Assembly (NCBI GenBank): GCA_012515615.1
Contig: JAAYYB010000287.1
Coordinates: 1 to 40,283 of the forward strand
DNA from: Fibrobacter sp.
Lineage (GTDB): Bacteria > Fibrobacterota > Chitinivibrionia > Chitinivibrionales > Chitinispirillaceae
DNA: 40,283 nt
Reading direction: 5' to 3'
The translations under genes and the position numbers were made by a program. This document shows, piece by piece, positions 7,972 to 15,596 of the stretch. The first letter of the stretch is position 1; each line of letters starts with the position of its first letter. The notes beneath the pieces are model-generated. The model saw only the letters and a program-made list of their open reading frames with translations. It had not been told where the DNA came from and made no database searches.

Positions 7972-9287
7972 CTCTGCTCACCCTTCCGGCTCCGGAAAAG
8001 CCTCCTGAAAATTCCTCCCAGGTAAAGAAGCGGATTTGTTCTCCTGGGCTTCAGGTAAAGAACCCTTTTCTTTGTATCATCCCAGTACCGACGTGCCACA
8101 TCAACGAGCTTGTCCATTTCCAGTTTTTTAAGGAGCTCAAGCCTTTCGACCCACAGGCGGTAATCCCCTTCTATACATTCGCTGAACCCTAATCTCTGAC
8201 AGATATTTTCAGCCGAGTAAAGCTCAAAAGTCCTGCTTGTAAGAGTTGCGTTCCTGACCTTTTCCATCTCCTGGGCGGTTATTCCGCTGGTTTTTATCCT
8301 GTGGATCTGAGCCTGAAGTGATTTCTCCACCTTGAGAGGATTGATATCGGGTGTAAATGCGGCAAAGAACATCGACATGCCGGCTCTCTTTAACATATGA
8401 TTGATTCCTCCGGCCATCACCGCTACGGATTCTTTCCTGACAACCTCTCTGTGAAGCCGGCTGCTCTCGCCCCCTGAGATCACAAGTTGAAGAATCTCTA
8501 AAGCCACAGCATCCTCATGCGATGAAGAGGGAGCGGGATAACCCAGGATCAGCATGGGAACATCAAATTCCACCTGCCGTCTCATCCAGGGAGCATTGGT
8601 CAGGGCAACTGGAGCTTCATCCGGGCCGCTCTTTTGAGGGCCGCCGGGCTTTTTTTCCGAGAAGAATTTCCCAACCTTCTCAAAAATTGACTCCTGATCA
8701 AAATCACCTACTATCACAAGCACAGCATTATCAGGAGAATACCATCTCCTGTAAAAAGACCTGCAATCATCAACAGTTAAACTCTTGAGGTCCTCTAATT
8801 TACCCAGTGGTCCTGTCGCGTATGGATGATTCCGGAAAAACTCGTATCGGAACTCAAGAAAAGACTTTGCAACCGGGTTATTCATGTAAGTATGATACTC
8901 TTCTATAATCACACTGCGCTCGGTTTCAAAGGTCTTAGGGTCAAGCACAAGACCATCCATCCTGTCGGCTTCCATCTCAAGAACCATCTCCAGAAAATCT
9001 CTGGGCACACTGTTCATGCACACTGTAACATCTTCGGTAGTAAAGGCATTACAGTGTCCGCCGACATCATTGATACGTTGCGCGTGCTCTTCAGGACCAA
9101 ACTTTGAAGACCCACGGAACATCATGTGCTCAAGGAAATGGGAAATACCCCTGATTCCATCTTTTTCATAAAAGCTGCCGGTTTTATACCAAAGCTGGAC
9201 AGAAACAACAGGGGATCCTGTTTTCCTCAGGCAAATGACCTTCAGGCCGTTAGGAAACGTTTGTTCTACGATATGTTTAAGTAGCAT
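7968..9287 (-). CDS. M16 zinc metallopeptidase (active chain)
   Basis: This is an inverzincin-type peptidase related to processing peptidase beta, PqqF and YmxG. The zinc motif HFLEH is at residues 50-54 and the third ligand is in the ERSVIIEE segment at Glu130, 76 residues further on, as the family requires. The C-terminal half carries the non-catalytic M16_C domain. At 439 residues it is a half-size M16B chain that should pair with the product of the next gene. The ATG at 9287 lies 11 bases inside the creatininase-like gene, so the three genes look co-translated. Likely role: degradation or processing of peptides; substrate unknown. Confidence 0.95.
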   Translation of the reverse strand: MLLKHIVEQTFPNGLKVICLRKTGSPVVSVQLWYKTGSFYEKDGIRGISHFLEHMMFRGSSKFGPEEHAQRINDVGGHCNAFTTEDVTVCMNSVPRDFLEMVLEMEADRMDGLVLDPKTFETERSVIIEEYHTYMNNPVAKSFLEFRYEFFRNHPYATGPLGKLEDLKSLTVDDCRSFYRRWYSPDNAVLVIVGDFDQESIFEKVGKFFSEKKPGGPQKSGPDEAPVALTNAPWMRRQVEFDVPMLILGYPAPSSSHEDAVALEILQLVISGGESSRLHREVVRKESVAVMAGGINHMLKRAGMSMFFAAFTPDINPLKVEKSLQAQIHRIKTSGITAQEMEKVRNATLTSRTFELYSAENICQRLGFSECIEGDYRLWVERLELLKKLEMDKLVDVARRYWDDTKKRVLYLKPRRTNPLLYLGGIFRRLFRSRKGEQS

Positions 9288-10107
9288 GTTCCGGCTTTAT
9301 AAATTGAATGAAGTCCTGCTCCAGAACCCTTAAAATATATCCAAATAACTCAGCCCCCAAACCCGGGCTGTATTTACCGGCATTTTCTGAAACTATCCCC
9401 CCTGGAAACATCCTGCGCAGCTTCTGGGGATCTTTTCCTGTCTTCATCCATCTCCTGATCGCACCCTGGTCTTCTTTGATATGGAGATCGGAGGATGGGA
9501 CCGACGGCAGGCCGGGGTACTTCAAATAGGCCGCCAAAGAGAGTACTGCCGATTCAAGCCGGATAGAATCTGTCTTTAAAAACGACCTGACCCGTTCATC
9601 TGAATGCAGTGAGAAAACTCTGACTGTTAACTCTTTGGAATTTATTCTTTTCAGGAAATTTCCCAGAGCGTCTTTGTTATCAAAGGACAGGTCGATCATG
9701 ATCTGCTTTTTAAATCCATGGAAAAGAAACGCCCCCGAGATATCCAGAAGTGAATTAACCAATGCTGGTGATTTCACCCCCGAGCAGCCCCCAAAGGCCT
9801 TGAAAGGTGTTGAACAGCCATAATGAAAAATCGGCGCCAGAAGAACCTGAAGTCTGCAGGCGAGGGCAGATGCAATTGATTCACAACAGAAAGAAGACAC
9901 CCCGGATGGGATCTCTTCCCCATAAGGCTCAAGGCTTCCCAGTGGTATGATCAATGCCGGCGATTGCCGGATATAGTTTTCAATCTGTTTGAAAGAAAAA
10001 CCGGATAGCTTTAATGGCTGACTGGAGTCCATCTGTTCTCTGAATTTTAATGGGGTTTGAGTGAGTCCTGAAGATCGCGACAAGCTTTCAGAACCGTCTG
10101 TCATCAT
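9277..10107 (-). CDS. Creatininase-family protein with degenerate metal site
   Basis: The fold is recognisable from IIPLGSLEPYGEEIP (about 53-67) and APIFHYGCSTPFKAFGG (about 91-107), which parallel the creatinine amidohydrolase pattern (PvGSxEqHGpHLP, then PxxxYGxSxxHxxFPGT). Glu60 remains, but the adjacent metal-binding His is Tyr62, the following Asp is Ser and the N-G-H-G-G-N block is DLSFDNKD. Metal-dependent hydrolysis is therefore doubtful. Two start codons in tandem (10107 and 10104) are possible, and the purine-rich AAAGGAG lies rather far upstream. The gene leads the M16 operon and overlaps the next gene by 11 bases. It may be a binding protein or a changed enzyme for an M16-derived peptide. 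Confidence 0.75.
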   Translation of the reverse strand: MMTDGSESLSRSSGLTQTPLKFREQMDSSQPLKLSGFSFKQIENYIRQSPALIIPLGSLEPYGEEIPSGVSSFCCESIASALACRLQVLLAPIFHYGCSTPFKAFGGCSGVKSPALVNSLLDISGAFLFHGFKKQIMIDLSFDNKDALGNFLKRINSKELTVRVFSLHSDERVRSFLKTDSIRLESAVLSLAAYLKYPGLPSVPSSDLHIKEDQGAIRRWMKTGKDPQKLRRMFPGGIVSENAGKYSPGLGAELFGYILRVLEQDFIQFIKPEHAT

Positions 10108-10332
10108 CCATCTGATAAAAATAGATGAAAGCTCTCCTTTAATACCAGAAAAAGGGGTGATTTGGCAGGATAGGATTTATCGTTTAAGTTTTCTTCTTAA
10201 ATGTGCAGCCTGATGGAAAATTCAGGATAATTTCCTTGCGTGACATTTGCGGGGCTTTTGTGTCATAAAATGGCACTTTTTGGGGTATTTTGTCACTTCG
10301 TGCCTGATCGGGAATATTTACATTCTATAAAT
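10108..10332. other. Intergenic leader of the creatininase/M16 operon
   Basis: This stretch should hold the leftward promoter of the creatininase-like/M16 operon, but I cannot place -35/-10 boxes with confidence. It has two similar tracts, GGGGCTTTTGTGTCA and GGGGTATTTTGTCAC, about 35 bases apart. A TGGCAC at about 10269 is followed by GG rather than GC at the -12 spacing, so it is not called sigma54. Confidence 0.3.
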
Positions 10333-10371
10333 AAAAAAACCGTAAACCCTTGTTTTTATTGAGATTTACGG
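10333..10371 (-). terminator. Intrinsic terminator of tRNA-Pro
   Basis: On the minus strand CCGTAAA (from 10371) pairs with TTTACGG (ending 10340) and is followed directly by a seven-T run (10339-10333). It starts 15 bases after the tRNA 3' end. The loop is long (18 bases) but can be shortened by additional weak pairs. The A-tract plus CCGTAA core recurs in the large hairpin at 10482-10649. Confidence 0.7.
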
Positions 10372-10385
10372 CTTCTTATTTTTAA

Positions 10386-10459
10386 TCGGAGTGAGAGGAT
10401 TTGAACCTCCGACTCCTTGGTCCCGAACCAAGTGCGCTACCAGGCTGCGCTACACTCCG
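10386..10459 (-). tRNA. tRNA-Pro (anticodon CGG)
   Basis: The full cloverleaf is visible on the minus strand: acceptor CGGAGTG/CACTCCG with discriminator A, D-arm GCGC/GCGC with loop AGCCTGGTA, anticodon arm CTTGG/CCAAG around loop TTCGGGA (anticodon CGG at 10425-10423), five-base variable loop and T-arm GGAGG/CCTCT with TTCAAAT. It reads CCG codons. CCA is not encoded. An intrinsic terminator follows, and a 168-nt hairpin lies 22 bases upstream. Confidence 0.97.
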
Positions 10460-10481
10460 AAATTTTGCTGTCAAGCTATAA

Positions 10482-10649
10482 AACCTGAAAATCGCAGTTG
10501 GATGAGACAAAAAACCGTAATCTGTTAAGCGCTAAGGCTTTCAGGCATCTTGATCTTATCACCTTGTCGATAAGACCTGCGATGCCTTCAAGCCTTATCA
10601 TCTCAACATATTACGGTTTTTTATTCTCCCCAACTGCGACTTTCAGGTT
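10482..10649 (-). ncRNA. Candidate structured RNA: 168-nt long imperfect hairpin
   Basis: The two halves pair along nearly their whole length. 10482-10501 pairs with 10630-10649 (19 of 20), GAGA 10504-10507 with TCTC 10625-10628, 10509-10521 with 10610-10622 (13 of 13, AAAAAACCGTAAT), 10523-10529 with 10602-10608, 10533-10540 with 10590-10597, 10544-10549 with 10581-10586, and 10554-10560 with 10569-10575. An 8-base loop closes it. Two A-C mismatches read as U·G wobbles on the minus strand, which favours a minus-strand RNA. It lies between the transglutaminase gene stop and tRNA-Pro. The central A6...T6 stem could also act as a bidirectional terminator. A palindromic mobile repeat is the alternative. 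Confidence 0.5.
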
Positions 10650-10694
10650 AAAAATACCTTATAAGCCGGCCCTGGAGCAAGCGGTTTTGAAGAC

Positions 10695-12086
10695 CTACCT
10701 GCTGAGATGCTCAACTTTCAACCGGCCCAGAATTCTGGTCAGTTGCACCGCGCCCTCACCGGTATCATCGATTATCAACGGAATTCTCTCCCTGGCCGCA
10801 GGAAAAACCCCGAAGGCGGGATCAGCAAATAACCACTCTCCGGTATGGGCCATCACCCATGCATGGTAATAATAACCCTTTCTGGATTCCACATAAACAA
10901 GACCTAAAACCACCCTTGCAGGTACACCCGCAGCACGCAAAAGAGCCGCAAGAAGAACCGCGTGCTCTCCGCAGTCTCCAAAACCGGCATTGAGCGTCTC
11001 AAGGGCACTTGAAAAAGTAGCCGTGTTCTTCTTAGTCAGTTTCCTGAAAACATAATCATTGATTGTTTTAACAAGTTCGCAGCTGTTCTTTGACTTTCCC
11101 TTCAGAGATGAAGAAAGGCTCTTTATGCTTTTATTGGCAATCTGCATCGTAGGAGTAGGCATTGTAAATCTTTTCAGTGAATCAGGGAACTGGCCGGGTT
11201 TCACTTCTCTATTTACGCAGGTCCCCGGAGTCTCCTTCAATATGAGATACTTTCCATCCCTTGTGTACAGAGACATAGCGGAGGTGTCAAGAGGCATCGA
11301 ATCGGCATGAAGAGCTATTTTTTCATTAAACCTGATTTTTTCTTTCTTTATACTCAAAGCCTCAAACAGATCCGCATTCCCGTATTTGACTTCTGAACCA
11401 TTTTTTTTCCTTGCCACAAACGGATACGCTTCCCTTAGAACCGTTTTTCCGCTTTTATCAAGCTCCCATCTCTCCTCGCGATCGTAAAGACTGCACCAGT
11501 TGGTAAAAATCCACCCGTTGTTATTCTGCTCTGAAGGCACCTGACGGCAGACTGTTTTTGTAAGGAAATGCTGTCCCGAAACCAGCTCAAAAGTACTATC
11601 TACCCACATATCTCCAGGTTTTATTGAGGAATCTGATATCCCTTTATAAATCTCACTGGTAGAACTTATACTCTCATGCACTTCATCGATCTTCCGGCGA
11701 TTCTCGACACCTCCGGCATTCACCACCAGCACCCATCCGCTCTGATCCCTGCTCAGGGACCACAAATTTTTCCCGGCCGGACTTATTATTTCCTGAAATG
11801 CCTCAACAAGTTTTCCATCAAAACCGAATCGCCTTCTTTCGCTGATAGTATTTGCCGCAAGAGTATTTCCGTTCTGGTCAACCATTTCGGTCACAAGTTC
11901 CGATCGAAGCTCAGCAGAATCTTTATTAATGCTTAGATAGCTGCGAAGAGTTCCGGCTGACTGTCCGTTTAAAAGCAGATCCATCGTATCGGCAATATTC
12001 ACCGGGGTAAGCCCGGCAGCATCGGGACCGGATAGATTCAGGAGCATTGAGAAGATTAAGAGGCGGACTTTCATTTTAGTTCTCAA
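10695..12086 (-). CDS. Secreted transglutaminase-like (papain-fold) protein
   Basis: This 463-residue protein starts with a signal-peptide-like segment (RLLIFSMLLNLSGPDAAG), so it is probably exported. The long N-terminal part (about 25-330) is beta-rich and unassigned. The C-terminal transglutaminase-like core has the Cys-His-Asp triad: Cys372 in GDCGEHA, His408 in YYHAW and Asp422 in ADPAF. Bacterial members are usually proteases or amide hydrolases rather than cross-linkers. TTG 12086 is favoured because GGGGAGG lies four bases upstream and the start overlaps the AraC-like stop as TTGA; ATG 12074 is the alternative. It ends the five-gene cluster, suggesting a peptide- or wall-processing role in the periplasm. 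Confidence 0.88.
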   Translation of the reverse strand: MRTKMKVRLLIFSMLLNLSGPDAAGLTPVNIADTMDLLLNGQSAGTLRSYLSINKDSAELRSELVTEMVDQNGNTLAANTISERRRFGFDGKLVEAFQEIISPAGKNLWSLSRDQSGWVLVVNAGGVENRRKIDEVHESISSTSEIYKGISDSSIKPGDMWVDSTFELVSGQHFLTKTVCRQVPSEQNNNGWIFTNWCSLYDREERWELDKSGKTVLREAYPFVARKKNGSEVKYGNADLFEALSIKKEKIRFNEKIALHADSMPLDTSAMSLYTRDGKYLILKETPGTCVNREVKPGQFPDSLKRFTMPTPTMQIANKSIKSLSSSLKGKSKNSCELVKTINDYVFRKLTKKNTATFSSALETLNAGFGDCGEHAVLLAALLRAAGVPARVVLGLVYVESRKGYYYHAWVMAHTGEWLFADPAFGVFPAARERIPLIIDDTGEGAVQLTRILGRLKVEHLSR

Positions 12087-12811
12087 AGTGCCTCCCCGGC
12101 ACTCTGCGTTGCAGCGTATTCCGGAAATCCGGTTCCGGTGATATGCAAAAAGGCATCAGAGAACGTCTGTGCGTCTCTAAATCCGCAAAGAGAGGCCAGC
12201 TCGACAGCGGGTACACCCGGATCTTTATTCAGGAGAATCCTGGCATGGTTGATCCTGACCTGTGCAATAAACTCTTCGATTGTCATTCCGAGTTCCTTCT
12301 GAAACAGCGCTTCCAGGAAAGCCTCACCGGTCACCAGCTCTTCACAGAGTTTTTTTACGGAATAATCGGGCATCGCAAAGTTTGACTCAATATTTCTGCA
12401 GGCCCGCTGAACCTCTTTATCCATTATAGAGAGCCGTGTCGTTGTCATGAAACGGCTCTTTTCAGCTTTCTGCATGTAAAAATTGACAGTGATAAAAATG
12501 ATCACCAGAGAAACGATCAGGAAAACGATTTTGAACGCCTGCTCTTTTATCCATCGAAACACACCGGCCCCTGGAATTGCTTTTTTTAACAGTTCAGTAG
12601 TACCGGCCAGATTTTTGCCAAAGTCTTTGATTTTGCCTGTGAATTTTTTAACACTTGAAACCGGCTCAGGATCAGAGCTGCCGGTTTCCACAATAGAAGC
12701 AGAAACTGGAGCAGAAAAGCTGTCTGAATCCGCAGCCAAAGAAAATCCGTGCAGAAAAACCAGAAAAAAAAGCAGAGAGATCACTGACCTGTCAATCAAC
12801 TTCCTATGCAC
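12083..12811 (-). CDS. Membrane-anchored AraC-type HTH protein
   Basis: This 242-residue protein has an N-terminal signal or first span (about 8-26), a presumably periplasmic linker (27-92), a strong transmembrane helix (93-112, IVFLIVSLVIIFITV) and a cytoplasmic C-terminus. Residues about 140-235 resemble the tandem helix-turn-helix of AraC/XylS proteins (LASLCGFRDAQTFSDAFLHITGTGFPEY). The usual AraC core reads GFSSQSYFSRxFKKxxGxTPSEY, so the second HTH is recognisable but not canonical. It overlaps the coiled-coil gene by 16 bases and the transglutaminase gene by 4. This could be a one-component membrane regulator sensing something handled by its neighbours. Confidence 0.8.
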   Translation of the reverse strand: MHRKLIDRSVISLLFFLVFLHGFSLAADSDSFSAPVSASIVETGSSDPEPVSSVKKFTGKIKDFGKNLAGTTELLKKAIPGAGVFRWIKEQAFKIVFLIVSLVIIFITVNFYMQKAEKSRFMTTTRLSIMDKEVQRACRNIESNFAMPDYSVKKLCEELVTGEAFLEALFQKELGMTIEEFIAQVRINHARILLNKDPGVPAVELASLCGFRDAQTFSDAFLHITGTGFPEYAATQSAGEAL

Positions 12812-14025
12812 CGTTTCATCTGTTCCTGAAGCATGGCTGTGTAGTTGGATCCCAGAACATCGATTTTAGCACGCAGCCTGGTGATAAACCTCTCTACTTC
12901 ATCAAGAGATTTAAGCTTCATGTCCTGCCAGAGGTGCTTGAGCGTTTTCTCATTAAGGATCTCATTTGTAGAGATCTCAAAATGCAGCCGTTTGTTTTCA
13001 CTGATCCTCTTGTAGGCATCCTGAATCATCTGAAGCATCTCATAGTAGACCGATTGCTCAAAGCCGTTCCTGAGCACTTTATGATTTACAAACAGCTGTT
13101 CACAGAAAAATTTACTGCTGAAAATGTAATGGCGTTCATTTTTATAAACTTTTGTATCGTAGTAGTATTCGCCAATGATTTTGCCACGCGTGGTCTTTAC
13201 AACAGATTTGGGGAAAGGCGATATCTCGACTTCCCTGGCAGACAGATCTGAAACTGCCACAGCGGCATCACCGCTCTCACTTTGGGTTTCTTCAAGCACC
13301 TCACGAACCACTTCAGGTTCCGCCTGCGGCAGATCCGCTTTTTTTTCCTCTACCTTAACCTTTTCAGCCTTAACATCTTCTGTCTCGGCTTTTTCGGCCT
13401 TAACCTCTTCAACTGCTTTTTCCTGAGGGACCGCTTCAGGCATTACCTCTTTTGGCGGCTCTTTAGAGGCTTTCTGCTCATTCTGACTTGAAAAAACAAT
13501 CTCGTAGAGACCGTTAATTATTGCGTTTTCGTTTGTATCGATCTCCTGTTTAAGCCGCTGCTCGACACTCAGCAGTTCCTGCTCTTTACTCTTTAAATTT
13601 TCTATCCTGACAGTCAGCTCATTGAGTTCCTTTGTGCCCTCAGAAATCTGCTGTTTAACCTCTGCTATTTCTTCGTCCTTCCTGCGCTTCTCCTCCAGAA
13701 GATTTTTTGAATCTTTGCTGATTTTCTTCAGATTTTCCTCTTTATTTCTGAGAATGTCTATTTTTTCCTGGTAGAAGTTGATCAGCTGATCAAGATTGCG
13801 GTTTGATCCGGTCAGGATATTTTTCCTGAGATTCCACAGCTGCTCAAGAGCGATCTTGGCGTTTTCTTTCTCGCCCTGAAGAAGCTTTTCAGTGATTTCA
13901 CACATGCTTCCGCTGACATTTTTCTCTTTAGCATCCAGAAGAATCGAATAAAACCGGTTTGAATCAACAGTACTGTTTTCGACCCCGAAAATTGTCTCCG
14001 GTAAACGATCTATTCTGCGCATCAC
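12796..14025 (-). CDS. Coiled-coil protein with acidic Lys/Glu/Val repeat linker
   Basis: This 409-residue protein is not from a family I recognise. Residues about 70-185 form a long coiled coil (heptads through the KEENLKKISKDSKNLLEEKRR and ELNELTVRIENLKSKEQELL regions). A low-complexity linker (about 190-245) has repeats of the K-A-E-K/V-E-E type. A folded C-terminal domain (about 280-405) has YYYDTKVYKNERHYIF and a helical end. No signal peptide is seen. GTG 14025 and ATG 14022 are both possible behind GGGAGG. The C-terminal domain may be a protein-protein module. It sits between the TPR gene and the membrane AraC gene, so it may be a scaffold of the same system. Confidence 0.8.
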   Translation of the reverse strand: MMRRIDRLPETIFGVENSTVDSNRFYSILLDAKEKNVSGSMCEITEKLLQGEKENAKIALEQLWNLRKNILTGSNRNLDQLINFYQEKIDILRNKEENLKKISKDSKNLLEEKRRKDEEIAEVKQQISEGTKELNELTVRIENLKSKEQELLSVEQRLKQEIDTNENAIINGLYEIVFSSQNEQKASKEPPKEVMPEAVPQEKAVEEVKAEKAETEDVKAEKVKVEEKKADLPQAEPEVVREVLEETQSESGDAAVAVSDLSAREVEISPFPKSVVKTTRGKIIGEYYYDTKVYKNERHYIFSSKFFCEQLFVNHKVLRNGFEQSVYYEMLQMIQDAYKRISENKRLHFEISTNEILNEKTLKHLWQDMKLKSLDEVERFITRLRAKIDVLGSNYTAMLQEQMKRCIGS

Positions 14026-14067
14026 TTTGTCCTCCCTGCGGGCTTTTTACTCTATATAATTGATTTA

Positions 14068-15543
14068 TTAAGCTTTGTCAAGGCAATCCTGAAAGACAGT
14101 CTTCAGGTGCGTCAGCGATTCGAAAATGCCCCTGAGCTCAGCATGACCCTCTATCTCCTCAAGACCGGTGAAACCATTCTCCAGCGCTCTTATAAGATGT
14201 TTTTCCGCATCTGCCCTGTCTCCGCTCTCAGCTTCTATTCTGGCAAGAATAAACCAGCCGTCAAAGCATTCAGGATTTTCTTTAATATACTTCTCAACAA
14301 GCGCCTTTACCTTCCCTGCCTCTCCGGCACCAAGCATCGCACGCCAGAGAACCCCCTGCGCCGCCTCATCCTGACTCTCCATTCTTTTAACAAACTTGAT
14401 TGCCGAATTATATGCCCCATTTTCAAGGGAAAACCGTGCCAGACCCTTAAGTATCTTGTCTGAGGGTTTGGAGAGACCGGATAATCGCTTGTAGATAGCC
14501 AGAACCTTTCCCTGACTGACACCCTTGCGGCGATAAATCAGAAGCCTCTGTATATCCAGAAGATCTCCGCGTTTCCCCAGCCGATCCGCCTGGAAAAGAA
14601 GAGCCTCTGCCCTTGAGAACTGATGAAGCTCGTAGAGAATTTCGATACTGCTTGCCAGAACCTCATCGCTAAAACGGGGAAGTACCGCAAGTGTCGAACG
14701 GGTAAAAGTGTTCAAATCGCCTTTAACAAGTGAAAGATTCCTGATTCCGGTCCAACCCATTATGTTATTAGGGGCAAGACGTACAGCTTTAAGGTAATGA
14801 CGCTTGGCTTCATCATACTTTCCCTGCTGGATATAAAGAGAGCCAAGGTTCACATGTATGCCTGAATCCAGTTTATTATTCTCTGCTCCCTTTAAATAAC
14901 ACTGCTCAGCATTGTCGAGTTCTCCAAGCTTTTCGTACGCAAAGCCCAGGTTTTTAAGTGCTGAAGGGAACTCGGGATTGTACCTCAGAGCACTTTCAAA
15001 TGCTGCTTTTGCCCCGGCATAATCTTTCTGCGCGCTTAAAGTATTCCCGAGGTTAAACCAGGCATCAGGAAAATCGGGCTTTTTATCGAGAACTTTCTCA
15101 AAACAGGATCTGGCTTTCTCAAATTTGCTTTCATTGAAATAAAAGTTACCAATATTCAAAAGTGCCCCTAAGTGATCAGGATCAATCTTGAGCACTTTGT
15201 CGAAACACTGTTTTGCCTCCTCAGTTTTGCCCTGCTGATGCAGAACTATTCCAAGATTGTTCCATCCCTCTATCCTTTCGGGAGCCAGTCCGGTAAGCAG
15301 CCTGAAGTTACCGGCCGCACTTTCAATTTCATCATTCCTGAAACAGAAATTTCCGTATTCCAGAAGCAGATCGAAATCCTGCGGATTGCGGCTCAGCGCA
15401 TCCCTGAGAAGATCTCCTGCCTGGCTGAGCCTGCCATGCTCAAGGTAGTAATGCACCAGATTCAGAGCCTTCTTTACATTACCGGAATCAGACTCGTAAT
15501 CGGAACGAAGCCTGACAAGCGTAGTATCGATATTTTTATCCAT
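14068..15543 (-). CDS. TPR-repeat protein
   Basis: This 491-residue protein is built of tetratricopeptide repeats through most of its length. At least six are clear between residues about 35 and 270, with canonical W-x-N-L-G and A-x-x-x-F/Y-x-x-A-L positions (GWNNLGIVLHQQGKTEEA, AWFNLGNTLSAQKDYAGA). More divergent repeats continue to about 470. No signal peptide is visible, so it is probably cytoplasmic. TPR arrays act as docking scaffolds. It sits 53 bases after the solute-binding lipoprotein gene and 42 bases before the coiled-coil gene on the same strand, suggesting one transcript. Confidence 0.92.
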   Translation of the reverse strand: MDKNIDTTLVRLRSDYESDSGNVKKALNLVHYYLEHGRLSQAGDLLRDALSRNPQDFDLLLEYGNFCFRNDEIESAAGNFRLLTGLAPERIEGWNNLGIVLHQQGKTEEAKQCFDKVLKIDPDHLGALLNIGNFYFNESKFEKARSCFEKVLDKKPDFPDAWFNLGNTLSAQKDYAGAKAAFESALRYNPEFPSALKNLGFAYEKLGELDNAEQCYLKGAENNKLDSGIHVNLGSLYIQQGKYDEAKRHYLKAVRLAPNNIMGWTGIRNLSLVKGDLNTFTRSTLAVLPRFSDEVLASSIEILYELHQFSRAEALLFQADRLGKRGDLLDIQRLLIYRRKGVSQGKVLAIYKRLSGLSKPSDKILKGLARFSLENGAYNSAIKFVKRMESQDEAAQGVLWRAMLGAGEAGKVKALVEKYIKENPECFDGWFILARIEAESGDRADAEKHLIRALENGFTGLEEIEGHAELRGIFESLTHLKTVFQDCLDKA

Positions 15544-15596
15544 ATACCAGAGTTAGTGAATTGTTTTTACCCGGGTTAAAACCACCCGGAGCTTTA

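Noticed and set aside
10260-10290. TGGCAC-containing sigma54-like site before the creatininase operon
   Set aside because: The -12 position carries GG rather than GC and the site points away from the operon.
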